DNA of 45,161 bases from Helicobacter mehlei (GCF_003660265.1 NZ_QXQP01000014.1:1-45161); one strand, 5' to 3'. Shown: positions 24,659-34,765, counted from the stretch's first letter. Translations and numbers: made by a program. Notes: a model not told the origin generated them from the sequence alone.

Positions 24659-26875
24659 ATGTCCTCTATCACCACCCGATTACACCGCATCTTAAACGCC
24701 GCTCTAGCCCTAGCCACAAAACTATCCCACAAATACCTCACCCCCGAGCATCTTTTGCTGATCATGCTCAATGATAAGGAGATCCAAAGCTTTTTAAGGC
24801 AAATGGATGTGGATATTTTGGAAGCCAAGCAAATGGTACAAACCTACCTAGTAGAGAATGTCCCTCCGATGGATGCACAGAGCAAACGCCCCGTCTATGA
24901 TAAGGAATTAACCCAAATTTTCTATGCACTGGGCGACTATACCAAAGAGAGTTACCACAAGGTCCTAGATGTGCAAGATTTTCTCTTGGTGATGTTGCAA
25001 GAGAGTGGCTGTTATAGCACGCAGGTTTTAAGTTCCTTTGGGGTTGATTCCATTAAAATTTTAGAACACCCCCCTCTCTCTTTTTCCAAAGAAAAAGTTT
25101 CTGCGCTCAAGAAATTTGCTAAAAATCTCAACGCCCTAGCCAAAGAAGATGCTATCGATCCTGTTTCTCATCGGGATAAAGAAATCCAAAAGGTGATCGA
25201 AATCTTGGGGCGGCGCAAGAAGAATAACCCCTTGTTGGTGGGCGAGCCCGGTGTGGGTAAAACCGCCATTGCCGAAGGGTTGGCTCTAAGGATCGTGCAA
25301 AAAGATGTTCCGGATTTTTTGCTCAACTACACGATTTATTCGTTAGATTTGAGCGCAATGGTAGCTGGGAGTAAATACCGCGGGGAATTTGAAAAACGCT
25401 TAAAAAAGACCCTAAAAGAGTTGCATAAGGATCACAAGAGTATTTTATTCATCGATGAAATCCATACGATTTTGGGTGCGGGGGCTTCTAGTGCGGGGGC
25501 TTTAGATGGAGCCAATATTTTAAAACCCATGCTGGCTGATGGGAGTTTGAGTTGCATTGGCGCGACCACTTTTGAGGAATTTAGGAGCGTGTTAGAGAGA
25601 GACAAAGCCTTTTGCCGCCGCTTTAGCAAGATTGATATTTTAGAACCCTCCAAGCAGGATTGTTATGAGATTTTAGACGATCTTTCTAGCCACTATGAAC
25701 GCCACCACCAGGTTAAATACAGCAAGGAGGCGCTGAGAGCTTGCGTGGATCTTTCGGTACATTACTTGCCCGAAAACTTTTTGCCCGATAAAGCCATTGA
25801 TTTAATGGATATGGCAGGCTCATTTAGAAAAATCTATGGGGGCAAGAGTAGCGCACCCATTTTAAAACAAGACATTGAAAATGTGCTCTCTTTTAAGATA
25901 GACATCCCTAAGTCCCGTATCAGCTTAGAAAAGAAAAACCACCTCAAAGGTTTAGAGGACAAACTCAAAAAAGAAGTCTTTGCCCAAGATGAGGCAGTCG
26001 AACGCTTGGTCAAGGCCATTAAAATCCATGCTTCTGGACTCATCTCTAGTCAGAAGCCCATCGCCAGTTTTTTATTTGTGGGTCCTAGTGGCGTGGGCAA
26101 GACTGAGCTAGCCAAAGCCCTAGCCAAGCACATGCATTTGCACTTAGAACGCTTTGATATGAGCGAGTATAAAGAACCCCACAGCCTTTCTAAACTCATC
26201 GGTGCACCCTCAGGATATGTGGGGTTTGAACAGGGCGGGTTGTTAGTCAATGCGATTCGCAAACACCCCCGCTGTGTCTTGCTCTTAGATGAAATTGAAA
26301 AAGCCCACCCCAATGTCTATGATTTGCTCCTGCAAATCACCGATAACGCCACACTGACCGATAATAGCGGTAAAAAAAGCGATTTTAGGCATGCCGTGTT
26401 GATCTTAACCTCCAATGCTGGGAGCAATGCGCTAGGGCATGTGGGTTTTTTAGATGATCACACCCAAAAATACCATAAGGCTTTAAAAGAACTCCTCAGT
26501 ACGGAGTTACGCTCACGTCTGGATGCCATCTTGACCTTTAGCCCGCTCAGTCTGCACGACCTAGAGAGTGTCGCACTCAAAGAGTGCAAAAAATTAGAAG
26601 CCCTCTTAAGTCCTAAGAATATCAGTTTGAGCGTGGAGAAGCAAGTTGCCTCACACTTGGCTTCTTTATGTTTTAAAGACCCTTTGGGTGCGCGGGTGAT
26701 GGAAAAACTCATTCACGATCAAATCAAGGTCAAACTGAGCGATGAAATTTTATTTGGCGGACTCAAAGAGGGCGGGAGTGTGAAGGTGGTTTTACGCAAC
26801 CAAGAAATCCAAATTATTTGCAAACCCCCCGCACTCAAACGCGCCAAACGCCAAAAAATCCCCAATACCCCTTAA
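24659..26875 (+). CDS. clpA: ClpA, ATPase subunit of ClpAP protease
   Basis: This 738-residue AAA+ unfoldase has an N-terminal Clp_N double repeat ([20 protein letters not shown]), a first ATPase domain with [13 protein letters not shown] and Walker [15 protein letters not shown], and a second with [20 protein letters not shown] and [12 protein letters not shown]. The ClpP-contacting loop region lies in the second domain. Length matches H. pylori ClpA. AAGGA precedes the ATG. It belongs to the usp-clpA-panD-ebfC operon. No clpS gene lies upstream of it, unlike my recollection of H. pylori HP0032. Confidence 0.95.
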   Translation: MSSITTRLHRILNAALALATKLSHKYLTPEHLLLIMLNDKEIQSFLRQMDVDILEAKQMVQTYLVENVPPMDAQSKRPVYDKELTQIFYALGDYTKESYHKVLDVQDFLLVMLQESGCYSTQVLSSFGVDSIKILEHPPLSFSKEKVSALKKFAKNLNALAKEDAIDPVSHRDKEIQKVIEILGRRKKNNPLLVGEPGVGKTAIAEGLALRIVQKDVPDFLLNYTIYSLDLSAMVAGSKYRGEFEKRLKKTLKELHKDHKSILFIDEIHTILGAGASSAGALDGANILKPMLADGSLSCIGATTFEEFRSVLERDKAFCRRFSKIDILEPSKQDCYEILDDLSSHYERHHQVKYSKEALRACVDLSVHYLPENFLPDKAIDLMDMAGSFRKIYGGKSSAPILKQDIENVLSFKIDIPKSRISLEKKNHLKGLEDKLKKEVFAQDEAVERLVKAIKIHASGLISSQKPIASFLFVGPSGVGKTELAKALAKHMHLHLERFDMSEYKEPHSLSKLIGAPSGYVGFEQGGLLVNAIRKHPRCVLLLDEIEKAHPNVYDLLLQITDNATLTDNSGKKSDFRHAVLILTSNAGSNALGHVGFLDDHTQKYHKALKELLSTELRSRLDAILTFSPLSLHDLESVALKECKKLEALLSPKNISLSVEKQVASHLASLCFKDPLGARVMEKLIHDQIKVKLSDEILFGGLKEGGSVKVVLRNQEIQIICKPPALKRAKRQKIPNTP

Positions 26876-26883
26876 GGAGTTGC

Positions 26884-27246
26884 ATGCCCGTGTCTGTGGA
26901 AGTGCTCTATTCCAAGATTCACCGCGCGCAGGTTACAGATGCCAACCTCAACTACCAAGGTTCGATCACCATTGGCAAATCTTTAGCACAAGCAGCCAAG
27001 TTGCACCCGTGGATGAAGGTCGATGTGCTCAATGTCAATAATGGCGCGCGTTTCACAACCTATGTCATTGTGAGCGAAGAAGAGGGCACAATTTGTGTCA
27101 ATGGAGCAGCGAGTCGTTTAGTACAGGTGGGCGATGTGGTAATCATTGTCGCCTATTCTCTGATGGACTTAGAACAAGTTTCTAAGCACGAACCCTTTAT
27201 TGTCTTCGTTGGGGACAATAACCAAATCAAGGAGAATGATGTTTGA
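26884..27246 (+). CDS. panD: PanD, aspartate 1-decarboxylase
   Basis: This 120-residue pyruvoyl enzyme makes beta-alanine from aspartate for pantothenate and coenzyme A. It has the self-cleavage site Gly-Ser in NYQGSITIG, the early Tyr/Lys segment [14 protein letters not shown], and the C-terminal [28 protein letters not shown] 26884 is chosen over an upstream in-frame start because AAGGAG lies 5 nt before it and the protein then has the family length. It overlaps ebfC by 8 bp. Confidence 0.95.
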   Translation: MPVSVEVLYSKIHRAQVTDANLNYQGSITIGKSLAQAAKLHPWMKVDVLNVNNGARFTTYVIVSEEEGTICVNGAASRLVQVGDVVIIVAYSLMDLEQVSKHEPFIVFVGDNNQIKENDV

Positions 27247-27541
27247 TCTCAACCAACTAGGCGGGCTATTTTCTAATTTACAAGAACAGCTCAAAAGCAT
27301 CGAGGAAAAGAACAAGAGTGCTTGTTTTAGTGCCAAAAGTGGGGGTGGGTTAGTCAAGGTTTCTATGAATGGTGCCGGTGAGCTTTTGGATATCCAAATT
27401 GATGATAGCTTGCTAGAGGACAAAGAGGCGTTACAAATTTACTTGATGAGCGCGTTAAACGAGGTCTATAAGAGTGTGGAGGACAACCGCAAATCTTCAG
27501 CTTTGGGCATGCTGGGAGGCTTTAATCCCTTTGAGAAATAA
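27239..27541 (+). CDS. ebfC: YbaB/EbfC-family nucleoid-associated protein
   Basis: This 100-residue protein matches the YbaB/EbfC DNA-binding family (H. pylori HP0035). An N-terminal helix is followed by [20 protein letters not shown], the family's conserved strand core, then [20 protein letters not shown] and a terminal MLGGFNPF. It binds DNA as a dimer. ATG 27239 is preferred to the adjacent ATG 27236 by Shine-Dalgarno spacing (AAGGAG). It overlaps panD and the following PDZ gene. Confidence 0.9.
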   Translation: MFDLNQLGGLFSNLQEQLKSIEEKNKSACFSAKSGGGLVKVSMNGAGELLDIQIDDSLLEDKEALQIYLMSALNEVYKSVEDNRKSSALGMLGGFNPFEK

Positions 27542-28562
27542 AAGGTGGGTTGGATTATGGTTCTTATTGGTCAGCACCACCCATGCCTATGACTTTTCGC
27601 ATTGCCAAAAATACTACGAGCTGGCCAGCCGTTCTAATAGCGTCTCTCTTTTTTGGCAAAAGGGGCAGGTCTCCTTTTTACACTCCACCACCCCCCCCAA
27701 GGGCGTGCGTATCCTCAAAAAAGACCCCTTCATCGGGTTCTACTTGATCCAAGCTCCCCATACCAAATTTGCCTACCACCTTTTAGACATTAGCCCCGAA
27801 GCGTTTAAATACCCCATGGCCAGCGTTTCTAAAACCTATGCTAGGGTGGGCACAATCACCAAGAGACAGGAACGCTTTTTAGGGCATGCGCGCTTTTCAG
27901 TTCCCATTGCCCCTAATGGGGTAGTGGGCAATATTTGCTACCAAATCTATGGCGTGGGCTTTAAAAGCAAAGACCCCCATGCATTCATCGAGAGTAAATA
28001 TATCCGCCGTTTTTTATCCCAAAATACTCCCTATTATGGTGATATTGGCGTGCGGGTGCGCTCACACGGGGCTTTAGTGGTGGAGCTAGTCGATCCTTTC
28101 TTTAAAAATAACCCCTTCTTGGAGGGCGATGTGATCACCCACATTAATGGCCAAGCCATCCCCAATAGCGCGCGCTTTGAGTGGGTGGTGAGCAATTTGG
28201 CTTATCAGAGCGAGGCGCACGTTACAATCAAGCGCAAGGGCGTGTCCCAAACCTTGCATGTACGTGTGGATAAAAGACATGGCGGGTTTTTACTGCCAGA
28301 CACTTTTTTAGAACGCTTTGGGGTCGTGTTAGATAGCGATTTGGTGATCACGGCACGCTTAGAGCATCTCCCTGCCCCGCTCAATACACTTAGAGTGGGC
28401 GATCAGCTGGTTTGGATCAACCACAAGCCCATCGCCCCCAAGCGTGCCAACCACGCCGATAAATTACGCGCTTTGCAAGAAGCCTTAAGCCATGCACGCA
28501 TGCAAGGGCGTATCGAGCTCTTGCTCTTAAGAAGAGGTTTGGAGTTTTATATCCGCCTATGA
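27531..28562 (+). CDS. Exported PDZ-domain protein (HP0036-like)
   Basis: This 343-residue protein begins at TTG 27531 with a signal peptide ([15 protein letters not shown]). The start overlaps the ebfC stop; GGAGG lies about 12 nt upstream. The first 170 residues are unassigned. A PDZ-like region follows: [20 protein letters not shown], with [21 protein letters not shown] second PDZ-like repeat is near the C-terminus ([15 protein letters not shown]). It corresponds to H. pylori HP0036 by position. No protease triad is seen, so a scaffold or chaperone role outside the cytoplasm is likely. A C8 run lies in the coding region at 27691-27698. Confidence 0.75.
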   Translation: MRNKRWVGLWFLLVSTTHAYDFSHCQKYYELASRSNSVSLFWQKGQVSFLHSTTPPKGVRILKKDPFIGFYLIQAPHTKFAYHLLDISPEAFKYPMASVSKTYARVGTITKRQERFLGHARFSVPIAPNGVVGNICYQIYGVGFKSKDPHAFIESKYIRRFLSQNTPYYGDIGVRVRSHGALVVELVDPFFKNNPFLEGDVITHINGQAIPNSARFEWVVSNLAYQSEAHVTIKRKGVSQTLHVRVDKRHGGFLLPDTFLERFGVVLDSDLVITARLEHLPAPLNTLRVGDQLVWINHKPIAPKRANHADKLRALQEALSHARMQGRIELLLLRRGLEFYIRL

Positions 28563-29425
28563 CAACCACCCATCTCTATCAGGCCTTTGAGCACTATTTA
28601 CAAGAATCTAAACCCCAGCTCAATACCTTCCACCCCTTTTTCGAACATGCCTTTTGGGAAATGCTAGAGAATGGGGGTAAGCGTTTTAGACCCAAGCTGT
28701 TATTAGCCACCGCCCATGCCTTCAAGCCCCAAGAGAGTTTTTTAACATCCCTATTCCCCATTGCCCTCGCCCTAGAGGTGTTGCACACCTATTCTTTAAT
28801 CCATGACGATCTGCCTTGCATGGATAACGCCGATTTGAGGCGGGGGGCACTGACGTTACACAAACACTATGATGAAACCAGTGCGGTATTAGTGGGCGAT
28901 GGGCTCAACACGCATGCTTTTTATTTGATTAGCCAAGCCCATCTAGCTAGCGATCTCAAGGTGGAACTCATCGCTACTTTATCCCATGCAGGCGGGATTT
29001 ATGGCATGGTCTTAGGGCAGGCACTAGATTGTTACTTTGAGTGCCAGCATTTAGAACTTAAAGAGTTAGAAACCCTGCACACACTCAAAACCGCTAAACT
29101 CATTGCTGGTAGCCTCAAAATGGGTGCGCTGTGTGTGGGCGCGCTTGCCCCCCCCAACCTCCCACAAACCCTCTTTGATTTGGGGCTAGAATTGGGGTTA
29201 TTTTTCCAAGTCAGAGATGACATCATTGATTGCACGCAAAGCCCGCAACAATCGGGCAAGAGCACGCATTTAGACACCTTTAAAAATAATTATGTCAATC
29301 TCTTGGGGCTAGCAAAAGCGCAAAATTACCTAGCCCAGCTCAAAACCCAAATCCTAGAGAAATTGCAAAATCTTCCGCCCCCCCTAACCTCCAATCTTAC
29401 GGCACTCTTAGAGGAGTTAGCATGA
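28559..29425 (+). CDS. ispA: IspA-type polyprenyl diphosphate synthase
   Basis: This 288-residue short-chain trans-prenyltransferase makes geranyl/farnesyl (or geranylgeranyl) diphosphate for isoprenoid synthesis. It has ENGGKRFRPKLLLA, the first Asp-rich motif DDLPCMDNADLRRG, GLNTHAF, and the second Asp-rich motif FQVRDDIID. It overlaps the PDZ gene by 4 bp and surE by 4 bp. The arrangement ispA-surE matches HP0929-HP0930. Confidence 0.93.
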   Translation: MTTTHLYQAFEHYLQESKPQLNTFHPFFEHAFWEMLENGGKRFRPKLLLATAHAFKPQESFLTSLFPIALALEVLHTYSLIHDDLPCMDNADLRRGALTLHKHYDETSAVLVGDGLNTHAFYLISQAHLASDLKVELIATLSHAGGIYGMVLGQALDCYFECQHLELKELETLHTLKTAKLIAGSLKMGALCVGALAPPNLPQTLFDLGLELGLFFQVRDDIIDCTQSPQQSGKSTHLDTFKNNYVNLLGLAKAQNYLAQLKTQILEKLQNLPPPLTSNLTALLEELA

Positions 29426-30198
29426 AACCTTCTATTTTGCTCACCAATGACGATGGGTATGAATCTAGAGGCTTGTTAGCCCTAAGAGACGCTCTAGCCC
29501 AAATCGCCCAAGTGGTGGTGGTCGCGCCCAAGAATGAGAAATCGGCTTGCGGGCATGGGATCACCATCAGCTCTCCCTTACGCATCGAACAAGTGGGTCC
29601 AGATTATTACCGCGTAGATGATGGCACGCCCAGTGATTGTGTGTGTTTGGCGATTCCGATGTATAAAAAGCCCTTTGATTTGCTTATCTCTGGGATCAAC
29701 CATGGATCGAATATGGGCGAAGATGTGCTTTATTCGGGCACGGTAGCCGGTGCCATTGAAGGCACAATCCACAATATCCCCTCCATCGCGCTCTCCCAGT
29801 GCATTAAAGATCGCGCTAACTTTGGCAACCATGATTTCAGTTTGGCCAAAAAAGTGGCATGCCATTTGGTTGAGCTCATTTTTAAAAAGGGTTTTCCCTT
29901 TGTGGGGCAAAGAAAATTACTCAATGTCAATGTCCCCCAGATCCCTTTTTCAGAGTGCAAGGGGATTGCCATCACCCAAAAAGGCGTGCGCCTCTATGAA
30001 AATAATGTCCATCTCAAAAAAGACCCCAAGGGCAAGCAATATTGCTGGCTCGGGCTCAACCCTCTAAAATGGGAGGAGCGTAGCACAGAGACCATGAGCG
30101 ATTTTTTAGCCATCTCCCAAGGCTTTGTCTCCATCACGCCCATCACGCTAAACATGACAAGCTATGCCGATTTAGAGATGTTGCAAGAGTGGGTTTAA
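29422..30198 (+). CDS. surE: SurE, 5'-nucleotidase/exopolyphosphatase
   Basis: This 258-residue metal-dependent nucleoside monophosphatase begins ILLTNDDGYESRGLLAL with the active-site NDDG. It contains VVVAPKNEKSACGHGITISS, SGINHGSNMGEDVLYSGTVA (catalytic Asn/Ser region) and GAIEG. SurE proteins act in stress survival and nucleotide turnover. The ATG overlaps the ispA stop (ATGA). Confidence 0.95.
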   Translation: MKPSILLTNDDGYESRGLLALRDALAQIAQVVVVAPKNEKSACGHGITISSPLRIEQVGPDYYRVDDGTPSDCVCLAIPMYKKPFDLLISGINHGSNMGEDVLYSGTVAGAIEGTIHNIPSIALSQCIKDRANFGNHDFSLAKKVACHLVELIFKKGFPFVGQRKLLNVNVPQIPFSECKGIAITQKGVRLYENNVHLKKDPKGKQYCWLGLNPLKWEERSTETMSDFLAISQGFVSITPITLNMTSYADLEMLQEWV

Positions 30199-30233
30199 CC
30201 GCAAAAATGCCAAAACATAGTAGAATAGCCCGC

Positions 30234-30872
30234 ATGAAAGTTTGGATTTTGCTAGCGTTTTTGCTGTTGTTGGGTGGGTGCCACCGGTTGAATATGGGCT
30301 ATTTCTCAGAAGTCAGGGGGGGATATACCTTCAATGCCAAAGCCCCTATTGTGGTGGTCTATGACAAAGAGGACATGGTCAGCTCCTTTTATATTTCTTT
30401 GATTATCTTGGAGTTGCAACAATTAGGCTTTTACAATGTCTTTTCCATGCAAGATTACCCAGTCTCCCAAGCCAAGAACACCATTTATGTCCATGTGGTG
30501 CGCAATATTGCGGCTTTGCCCGTCTATGCCTACCATTATACTTTGATCGATCGCGCCCGGGGCAATCATTGCTATTGGCATGGCGGGCAGTTTTATTGCA
30601 CCAATGTCCCCACAGATTACTACGCCATCAATGGGTTTTCTGCCTATAGCAAAATGTTAGCCGGATCGCATTTTATCTTGGATTGGTGGGATAATGTCTT
30701 GCAAAAACGCGTGCTTTACATTGATGGGAGCGTTACGGGCAACACTTGCGGTTACAATGCGCTTTACCAAGATTTGATCGCCAACACCATTAGGCGCATT
30801 GATTTCACCCGCTCAGAGCATTACCGCTACTTTGAGCAATTACCCGTATATCTCCCCTGCTATAAGCGTTGA
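30234..30872 (+). CDS. Conserved lipoprotein of unknown function (HP0931 position)
   Basis: A 212-residue product with a lipoprotein signal: MKVWILLAFLLLLGGC, giving a lipidated Cys16. The mature part has hydrophobic strands (APIVVVYDKEDMVSSFYISL, NTIYVHVVRNIAALP) and four or more later cysteines, including CYWHGGQFYC and GNTCGYNA, that might form disulphides. ATG 30234 is preferred to upstream in-frame starts because it places the signal peptide at the N-terminus; there is no strong Shine-Dalgarno. It sits between surE and queD. Confidence 0.7.
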   Translation: MKVWILLAFLLLLGGCHRLNMGYFSEVRGGYTFNAKAPIVVVYDKEDMVSSFYISLIILELQQLGFYNVFSMQDYPVSQAKNTIYVHVVRNIAALPVYAYHYTLIDRARGNHCYWHGGQFYCTNVPTDYYAINGFSAYSKMLAGSHFILDWWDNVLQKRVLYIDGSVTGNTCGYNALYQDLIANTIRRIDFTRSEHYRYFEQLPVYLPCYKR

Positions 30873-30873
30873 T

Positions 30874-31488
30874 ATGCAAATTAGGCGATCCTTTGGCTTT
30901 TGCGCTAGCCATGTGGTGCGTAATTGCACTTCCAAGCGTTGTGCCACCAGCATACACGGGCATAACTACACCCTAGAGGTCTTCATTGAAGCCCACAAAT
31001 TCGATCATGCCGGCATGCTTTTAGATTTTGGCATTTTCAAACAAGAGATCGCTAGCTTTATTGATGCCTTCGATCACGCCCACCATTTTTGGGATCAAGA
31101 AAGCCCAGAGTTTCAAGATTTTATCACCACCCACAGCGCGCGCTATGCCAAGCTCAGTTTTAACCCCAGTGCCGAGGGTTACGCCTTGATGTTCCATTTT
31201 TTCTTAAATGCCATTTTGCAGGCTACGGCGTTGCAAAATGAGGAAGCCCCCTTAAGCGTGTGCTCGGTCCGGGTGCATGAAACCCATTATGGCTATGCCC
31301 AAAGTTTTTTAGAGGATTTGCACAATCCCGATCTAATAGCTGGCATTGGCTTGCACAGCGTGCAATTCTCCCCGGCTATTTTGCAAGACTTGCCCAACCC
31401 GCTTTTATTAGAGCAACTTAAAAGCTACCATGCCAACCCCAAATCCCCCAAGCCCTTTGTTAGCCCTACCCCCCTAAGACAAATTTAA
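30874..31488 (+). CDS. queD: QueD, 6-carboxytetrahydropterin synthase
   Basis: This 204-residue member of the 6-pyruvoyl-tetrahydropterin synthase family catalyses the second step of queuosine/preQ0 synthesis. It has FGFCASHVVRN, SIHGHNYTLEVFIEA (zinc histidines), MLLDFGIFKQEI, FDHAHHFW, and SVRVHETHYGYA near the end. ATG 30874 follows the lipoprotein stop by 1 nt and gives the family N-terminus; the upstream in-frame start lies inside the lipoprotein gene. It directly abuts queE. Confidence 0.9.
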   Translation: MQIRRSFGFCASHVVRNCTSKRCATSIHGHNYTLEVFIEAHKFDHAGMLLDFGIFKQEIASFIDAFDHAHHFWDQESPEFQDFITTHSARYAKLSFNPSAEGYALMFHFFLNAILQATALQNEEAPLSVCSVRVHETHYGYAQSFLEDLHNPDLIAGIGLHSVQFSPAILQDLPNPLLLEQLKSYHANPKSPKPFVSPTPLRQI

Positions 31489-32232
31489 ATGCTACCCCTT
31501 GTAGAGACCTTTTATAGTTTGCAGGGCGAGGGGGCGTGTGTGGGCGTGCCCAGCGTGTTTGTGCGTTTGGGGGGGTGTAATTTGCGCTGTAAGGGCTTTG
31601 GGGTTAAAAGCGTGATTAACCAACAAGAGATAATCGGGTGTGATAGCGCCTATGCGGTCTATCCTAATGCAGAGTGGCAAGAGATCACACAGAGTCAGAC
31701 ACTTTTAGAGCGTGTCCATGCCCTCATGCCAAAAGCCTTAAAACCCCTGATTATCCTAACCGGGGGCGAGCCTAGCTTGCACTTTAAAAACCCGATCTTA
31801 TTAGAGGCTTTGAGCGTGTGGGTGCAAGAGGGCTTTACAATTTGGGTTGAGAGCAATGGAAGCGTATTGTTTGCTTTTGACTCCCTCTTAGAGTCCCTGC
31901 ATTTTACCCTGAGTGTCAAGCTAAGCTTTATTGAGAGCGCGCCTAAAAGATTAAATTTAAGGGCAGTTCAAAATATCTTGGATCACGCCCCTGTAGTCTT
32001 TAAATTCGTGTTAGGCGCACCCTATATCGATCAAGGCATCCAAGAAATCCAAGCCTTCATGGATTCTTTAAGCCTCAAAACTCTGCCCCCCATTTATTTA
32101 ATGCCCATGGGCATCACCCACGCCCAAGTCCAAGCCAACTTAAAAGCCCTCGCCCCCGTGTGCTTGCAACATGGCTATGGCTTGAGCGATCGGCTGCATA
32201 TCCACTTGTGGGACAATGCCAAGGGCCGTTGA
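31489..32232 (+). CDS. queE: QueE, 7-carboxy-7-deazaguanine synthase (radical SAM)
   Basis: This 247-residue radical SAM enzyme makes CDG from the QueD product. It has FYSLQGEGACVGVPSVFVRL, the QueE substrate-binding start, then GGCNLRCKGFG and, 16 residues later, GCDSAYAV. The three cluster cysteines would be C30, C34 and C51, a CX3CX16C spacing instead of CX3CX2C. A glycine-rich LTGGEPSLH and a late HIHLWDNAKGR are also present. Its stop overlaps the start of recJ (TGATG). Confidence 0.88.
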   Translation: MLPLVETFYSLQGEGACVGVPSVFVRLGGCNLRCKGFGVKSVINQQEIIGCDSAYAVYPNAEWQEITQSQTLLERVHALMPKALKPLIILTGGEPSLHFKNPILLEALSVWVQEGFTIWVESNGSVLFAFDSLLESLHFTLSVKLSFIESAPKRLNLRAVQNILDHAPVVFKFVLGAPYIDQGIQEIQAFMDSLSLKTLPPIYLMPMGITHAQVQANLKALAPVCLQHGYGLSDRLHIHLWDNAKGR

Positions 32233-33539
32233 TGTTAGCGCAGTTTAAAGCCTATATTGAGAGGATTAGCCACGAGGATGGCAAGCATAAGTTTAGTCTA
32301 GATGATGTCTTGTTGATGGGCGATGGACTCAAAGCCCTTGAGTTGTTGCACAAGGCAATACAGAATCAACAACAAATTATCTTGGTGGGCGATTATGATT
32401 GTGATGGCATGAGCGGGACAGCCCTTGTGCTGTATTTTTTTAGGGAGGTGCTAGGCTACCCCTTAGTGCATTATATTATCCCCCGCCGCAATGTGGATAG
32501 TTATGGCGTGAGTGTGCCCCTCTTGGAGGAATACACTACCAAAAGGCGTTTGGTGGGCGAGGTGTATGTTGTAGGCGGCATTCAAGGGGGACAAGCCCTC
32601 AATTTGCACAATAGCCTATTTTTGAGTATTGATAATGGCGCGGGGATTGGCGATGAGGTGCATGAAATGCTCAAGTCTTATCAAAGCACCTTGATTTTAA
32701 GCGATCACCATGAATTTTTAGAGGGGCGCGTGCCAAAATGCGATGCTTTCGTGCATCCTTTGCTAGGCGACCAGCATAATTTTAAGGGCATTAGTGGGGC
32801 ATGTGTGGCTTACTTGCTCATGCTTGCTTATGCCAAACATTACCAGATCAAAATGCGTTTAGATCACCTGCACTACATGCAGATTTTAGCTGGTATTAGT
32901 ACGATTGGGGATTTAATGGATTTATCCATGCCCTATAACCGGCAACTCGTCCAACGCATGGATGCTAACTTGAAAAAGGGCATGCCTGCTAATCTCCAAC
33001 AACTCTATGCCCTAAGTCTCTATAAAAACCCCTACAAACTAGCGGCTTTGGCATGGGATGTGATCCCGCTCATCAATGCAGTTGGGCGTTTAGATGGGAT
33101 TGAGGGGTTTTGCCATTGTAATTTGGTGGTGGATTTTCTTTCCCAAAATATGCCCAATGGCTACTACGCCCAATTACTCCTAGAAACTAACCAAAGGCGT
33201 AAAGAATTAGTCACCCAGATCAAGCAAAGCCTACAAATTGTGCGCCAAAAACGCCTTTTTTATGCGGGCGGTGCTGTGCCACGGGGGATTTTAGGCGTGA
33301 TTGCTAATCAAATTTTAGAGCAAGATTGCTTGCTTGCCTTGTGTTGGCGTTATCAAGGCACAGAGATTGAGGCCTCCTTGCGTTCTAAAGAACCCGATTT
33401 GATCGCCTTGTTAGCAGGCATGAAACAAGCAGGTATTGGGGTGAATGGCGGGGGGCATAAGCTGGCTTGTGGGGTGGTCTTTGAGGGCATGGGGGATTTT
33501 GAAAAAGCATTGGAATTTTTAGATCATGGCATGCTTTAG
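32232..33539 (+). CDS. recJ: RecJ, single-strand DNA exonuclease, N-terminal part (frame broken)
   Basis: A 435-residue frame with the DHH phosphoesterase domain, ILVGDYDCDGMSGTALVLY (catalytic Asp cluster), SIDNGAGIGDEV, LILSDHHEFLEGR (the DHH motif), and the DHHA1 domain with GIGVNGGGHKLACGVVF. It stops at TAG 33537-33539 at a CTT-TAG junction. The expected C-terminal OB-fold continues immediately in the +1 frame. RecJ degrades 5' single strands in repair and recombination. The ATG overlaps the queE stop. Confidence 0.88.
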   Translation: MLAQFKAYIERISHEDGKHKFSLDDVLLMGDGLKALELLHKAIQNQQQIILVGDYDCDGMSGTALVLYFFREVLGYPLVHYIIPRRNVDSYGVSVPLLEEYTTKRRLVGEVYVVGGIQGGQALNLHNSLFLSIDNGAGIGDEVHEMLKSYQSTLILSDHHEFLEGRVPKCDAFVHPLLGDQHNFKGISGACVAYLLMLAYAKHYQIKMRLDHLHYMQILAGISTIGDLMDLSMPYNRQLVQRMDANLKKGMPANLQQLYALSLYKNPYKLAALAWDVIPLINAVGRLDGIEGFCHCNLVVDFLSQNMPNGYYAQLLLETNQRRKELVTQIKQSLQIVRQKRLFYAGGAVPRGILGVIANQILEQDCLLALCWRYQGTEIEASLRSKEPDLIALLAGMKQAGIGVNGGGHKLACGVVFEGMGDFEKALEFLDHGML

Positions 33540-33858
33540 AGTGGATCAGATCGCCACCCTCTATCACCCACGCTTTGTCCAGCTCTACCAGCAGGGCGAA
33601 CCTTATGGCGTGGGGAATGCCGAACCTTTATTTGAGGTGTGCGCCACTTTGAATCATTGGAGTTATGTGGGGAAGCGTTCCAAGGCGCATTTGCATTTGG
33701 AGCTAGCCGATACTAGTGCCTCTTTGGTGTGTAAGTGGTGGTTTCACAAGCTTAAAAATCCCGAAGAGAGATTAATTGTTGGGGGGAAAATCTGTGTGGT
33801 TGGCACTTATGACTATGTGGATCGGGAATTAAAATGTTTGGAAATCAAAGAGATTTGA
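33526..33858 (+). CDS. recJ: RecJ C-terminal OB-fold part in +1 frame
   Basis: This frame reads FRVDQIATLYHPRFVQLYQQ, GEPYGVGNAEPLFEV (the RecJ linker before the OB fold) and VGKRSKAHLHLELADTS. It is the normal C-terminus of RecJ, shifted by one base from the upstream frame. It is open only from 33523, so the shift must lie between 33523 and 33539. Removing one T from CTTTAG joins the frames as HGMLRVDQIA. Either a mutation, an assembly error or a +1 recoding site explains this. As a separate product it would lack the catalytic domain. Confidence 0.75.
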   Translation: MACFRVDQIATLYHPRFVQLYQQGEPYGVGNAEPLFEVCATLNHWSYVGKRSKAHLHLELADTSASLVCKWWFHKLKNPEERLIVGGKICVVGTYDYVDRELKCLEIKEI

Positions 33859-34765
33859 GTTGCGTTTTGACATACCCTAAAATTTTGGCCTTAATAGCAG
33901 GCTCAATTAGCAAGCGCAAGTCCAGCACGCTTAGGGGCAGGGGACAATCAGCCAATTTGACCGCATCTTTGGAGGTTACTAGCAAAGAGGTTGCGCCGTG
34001 TTCCTTAAAGGCTTTTTGCAATAAACAGAGATCAAAGCGGGCATGATCTTTGAAGTAGAGTTTGCCCACAACTGGGGGTAAATAGGGGTCTAAGCGACTG
34101 GGGTGAGCAATCGCGCTCACTAAGAGCATTCTAGGGCTAGGGCAGAGCAATTTGACTTCCCGCCGGTAATCTAGCCCCTCCTCAATGAGCAAATCGGCTA
34201 AATCATAACAGCTAACAGGCTCGCGATAAATCCCACTGGGCAAGCAAAAATCAAAATAGGGCTTGTGTGCTGGCTTGAGCACGATATTTAATTTTTTAAA
34301 GGCAAAGCGGAAGCCATCATCTAAAAGCACTACTTGCGCGCCCAATTGTTTAGCCTGCAAAATACCCTCTTTGCGATCCACGCTCACGATCACGCTAGCT
34401 TTTTTTAACTGGGTGGCTAGCAAAAATGCCTCATCACCTGCTTGAATCTGGGGGATCAACACCTCCCCTTGAAGGCTCACCACTTGGCAACCCTGAGAGC
34501 CACGCCCATACCCCCTAGAGATCACCCCCACATGGTAATGGGGGGCTAAATCTTGGGCGATCTCCAAAATAAAGGGGGTTTTGCCACTGCCTCCAGCGAT
34601 CAAATTACCCACGCTAATAATGGGGATATGCAAATCTTCATAATGGGCTAATGTGCGTTTGAGCGTGGCGATTTGGGTATAGATCAAAGAGATGGGATAA
34701 AGAGAATAAGCCAAAATTTTTTGGGACAGGCTGGGCGCATAAAAGTAGCGTTCTAGCCAAGTCAT
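33845..34765 (-). CDS. lpxK: LpxK, tetraacyldisaccharide 4'-kinase
   Basis: This 306-residue P-loop kinase phosphorylates the 4' position of the lipid A precursor at the inner membrane. It has an N-terminal membrane-associated helix ([20 protein letters not shown]), [18 protein letters not shown] (Walker A variant), [19 protein letters not shown], and [10 protein letters not shown] (Walker B). It overlaps nadE by 4 bp, as in HP0328-HP0329, and is convergent with recJ, overlapping its end by 14 bp. Confidence 0.95.
   Translation of the reverse strand: MTWLERYFYAPSLSQKILAYSLYPISLIYTQIATLKRTLAHYEDLHIPIISVGNLIAGGSGKTPFILEIAQDLAPHYHVGVISRGYGRGSQGCQVVSLQGEVLIPQIQAGDEAFLLATQLKKASVIVSVDRKEGILQAKQLGAQVVLLDDGFRFAFKKLNIVLKPAHKPYFDFCLPSGIYREPVSCYDLADLLIEEGLDYRREVKLLCPSPRMLLVSAIAHPSRLDPYLPPVVGKLYFKDHARFDLCLLQKAFKEHGATSLLVTSKDAVKLADCPLPLSVLDLRLLIEPAIKAKILGYVKTQLKSL

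Noticed and set aside
27691-27698. C8 tract in the PDZ gene, with similar C8/G8 runs in ispA (29148-29155) and chePep (1278-1285) as phase-variation switches
   Set aside because: All these genes are in frame, ispA should be essential, and C-runs of 7-8 are common in this genome's Pro-rich codons, so there is no evidence of switching.
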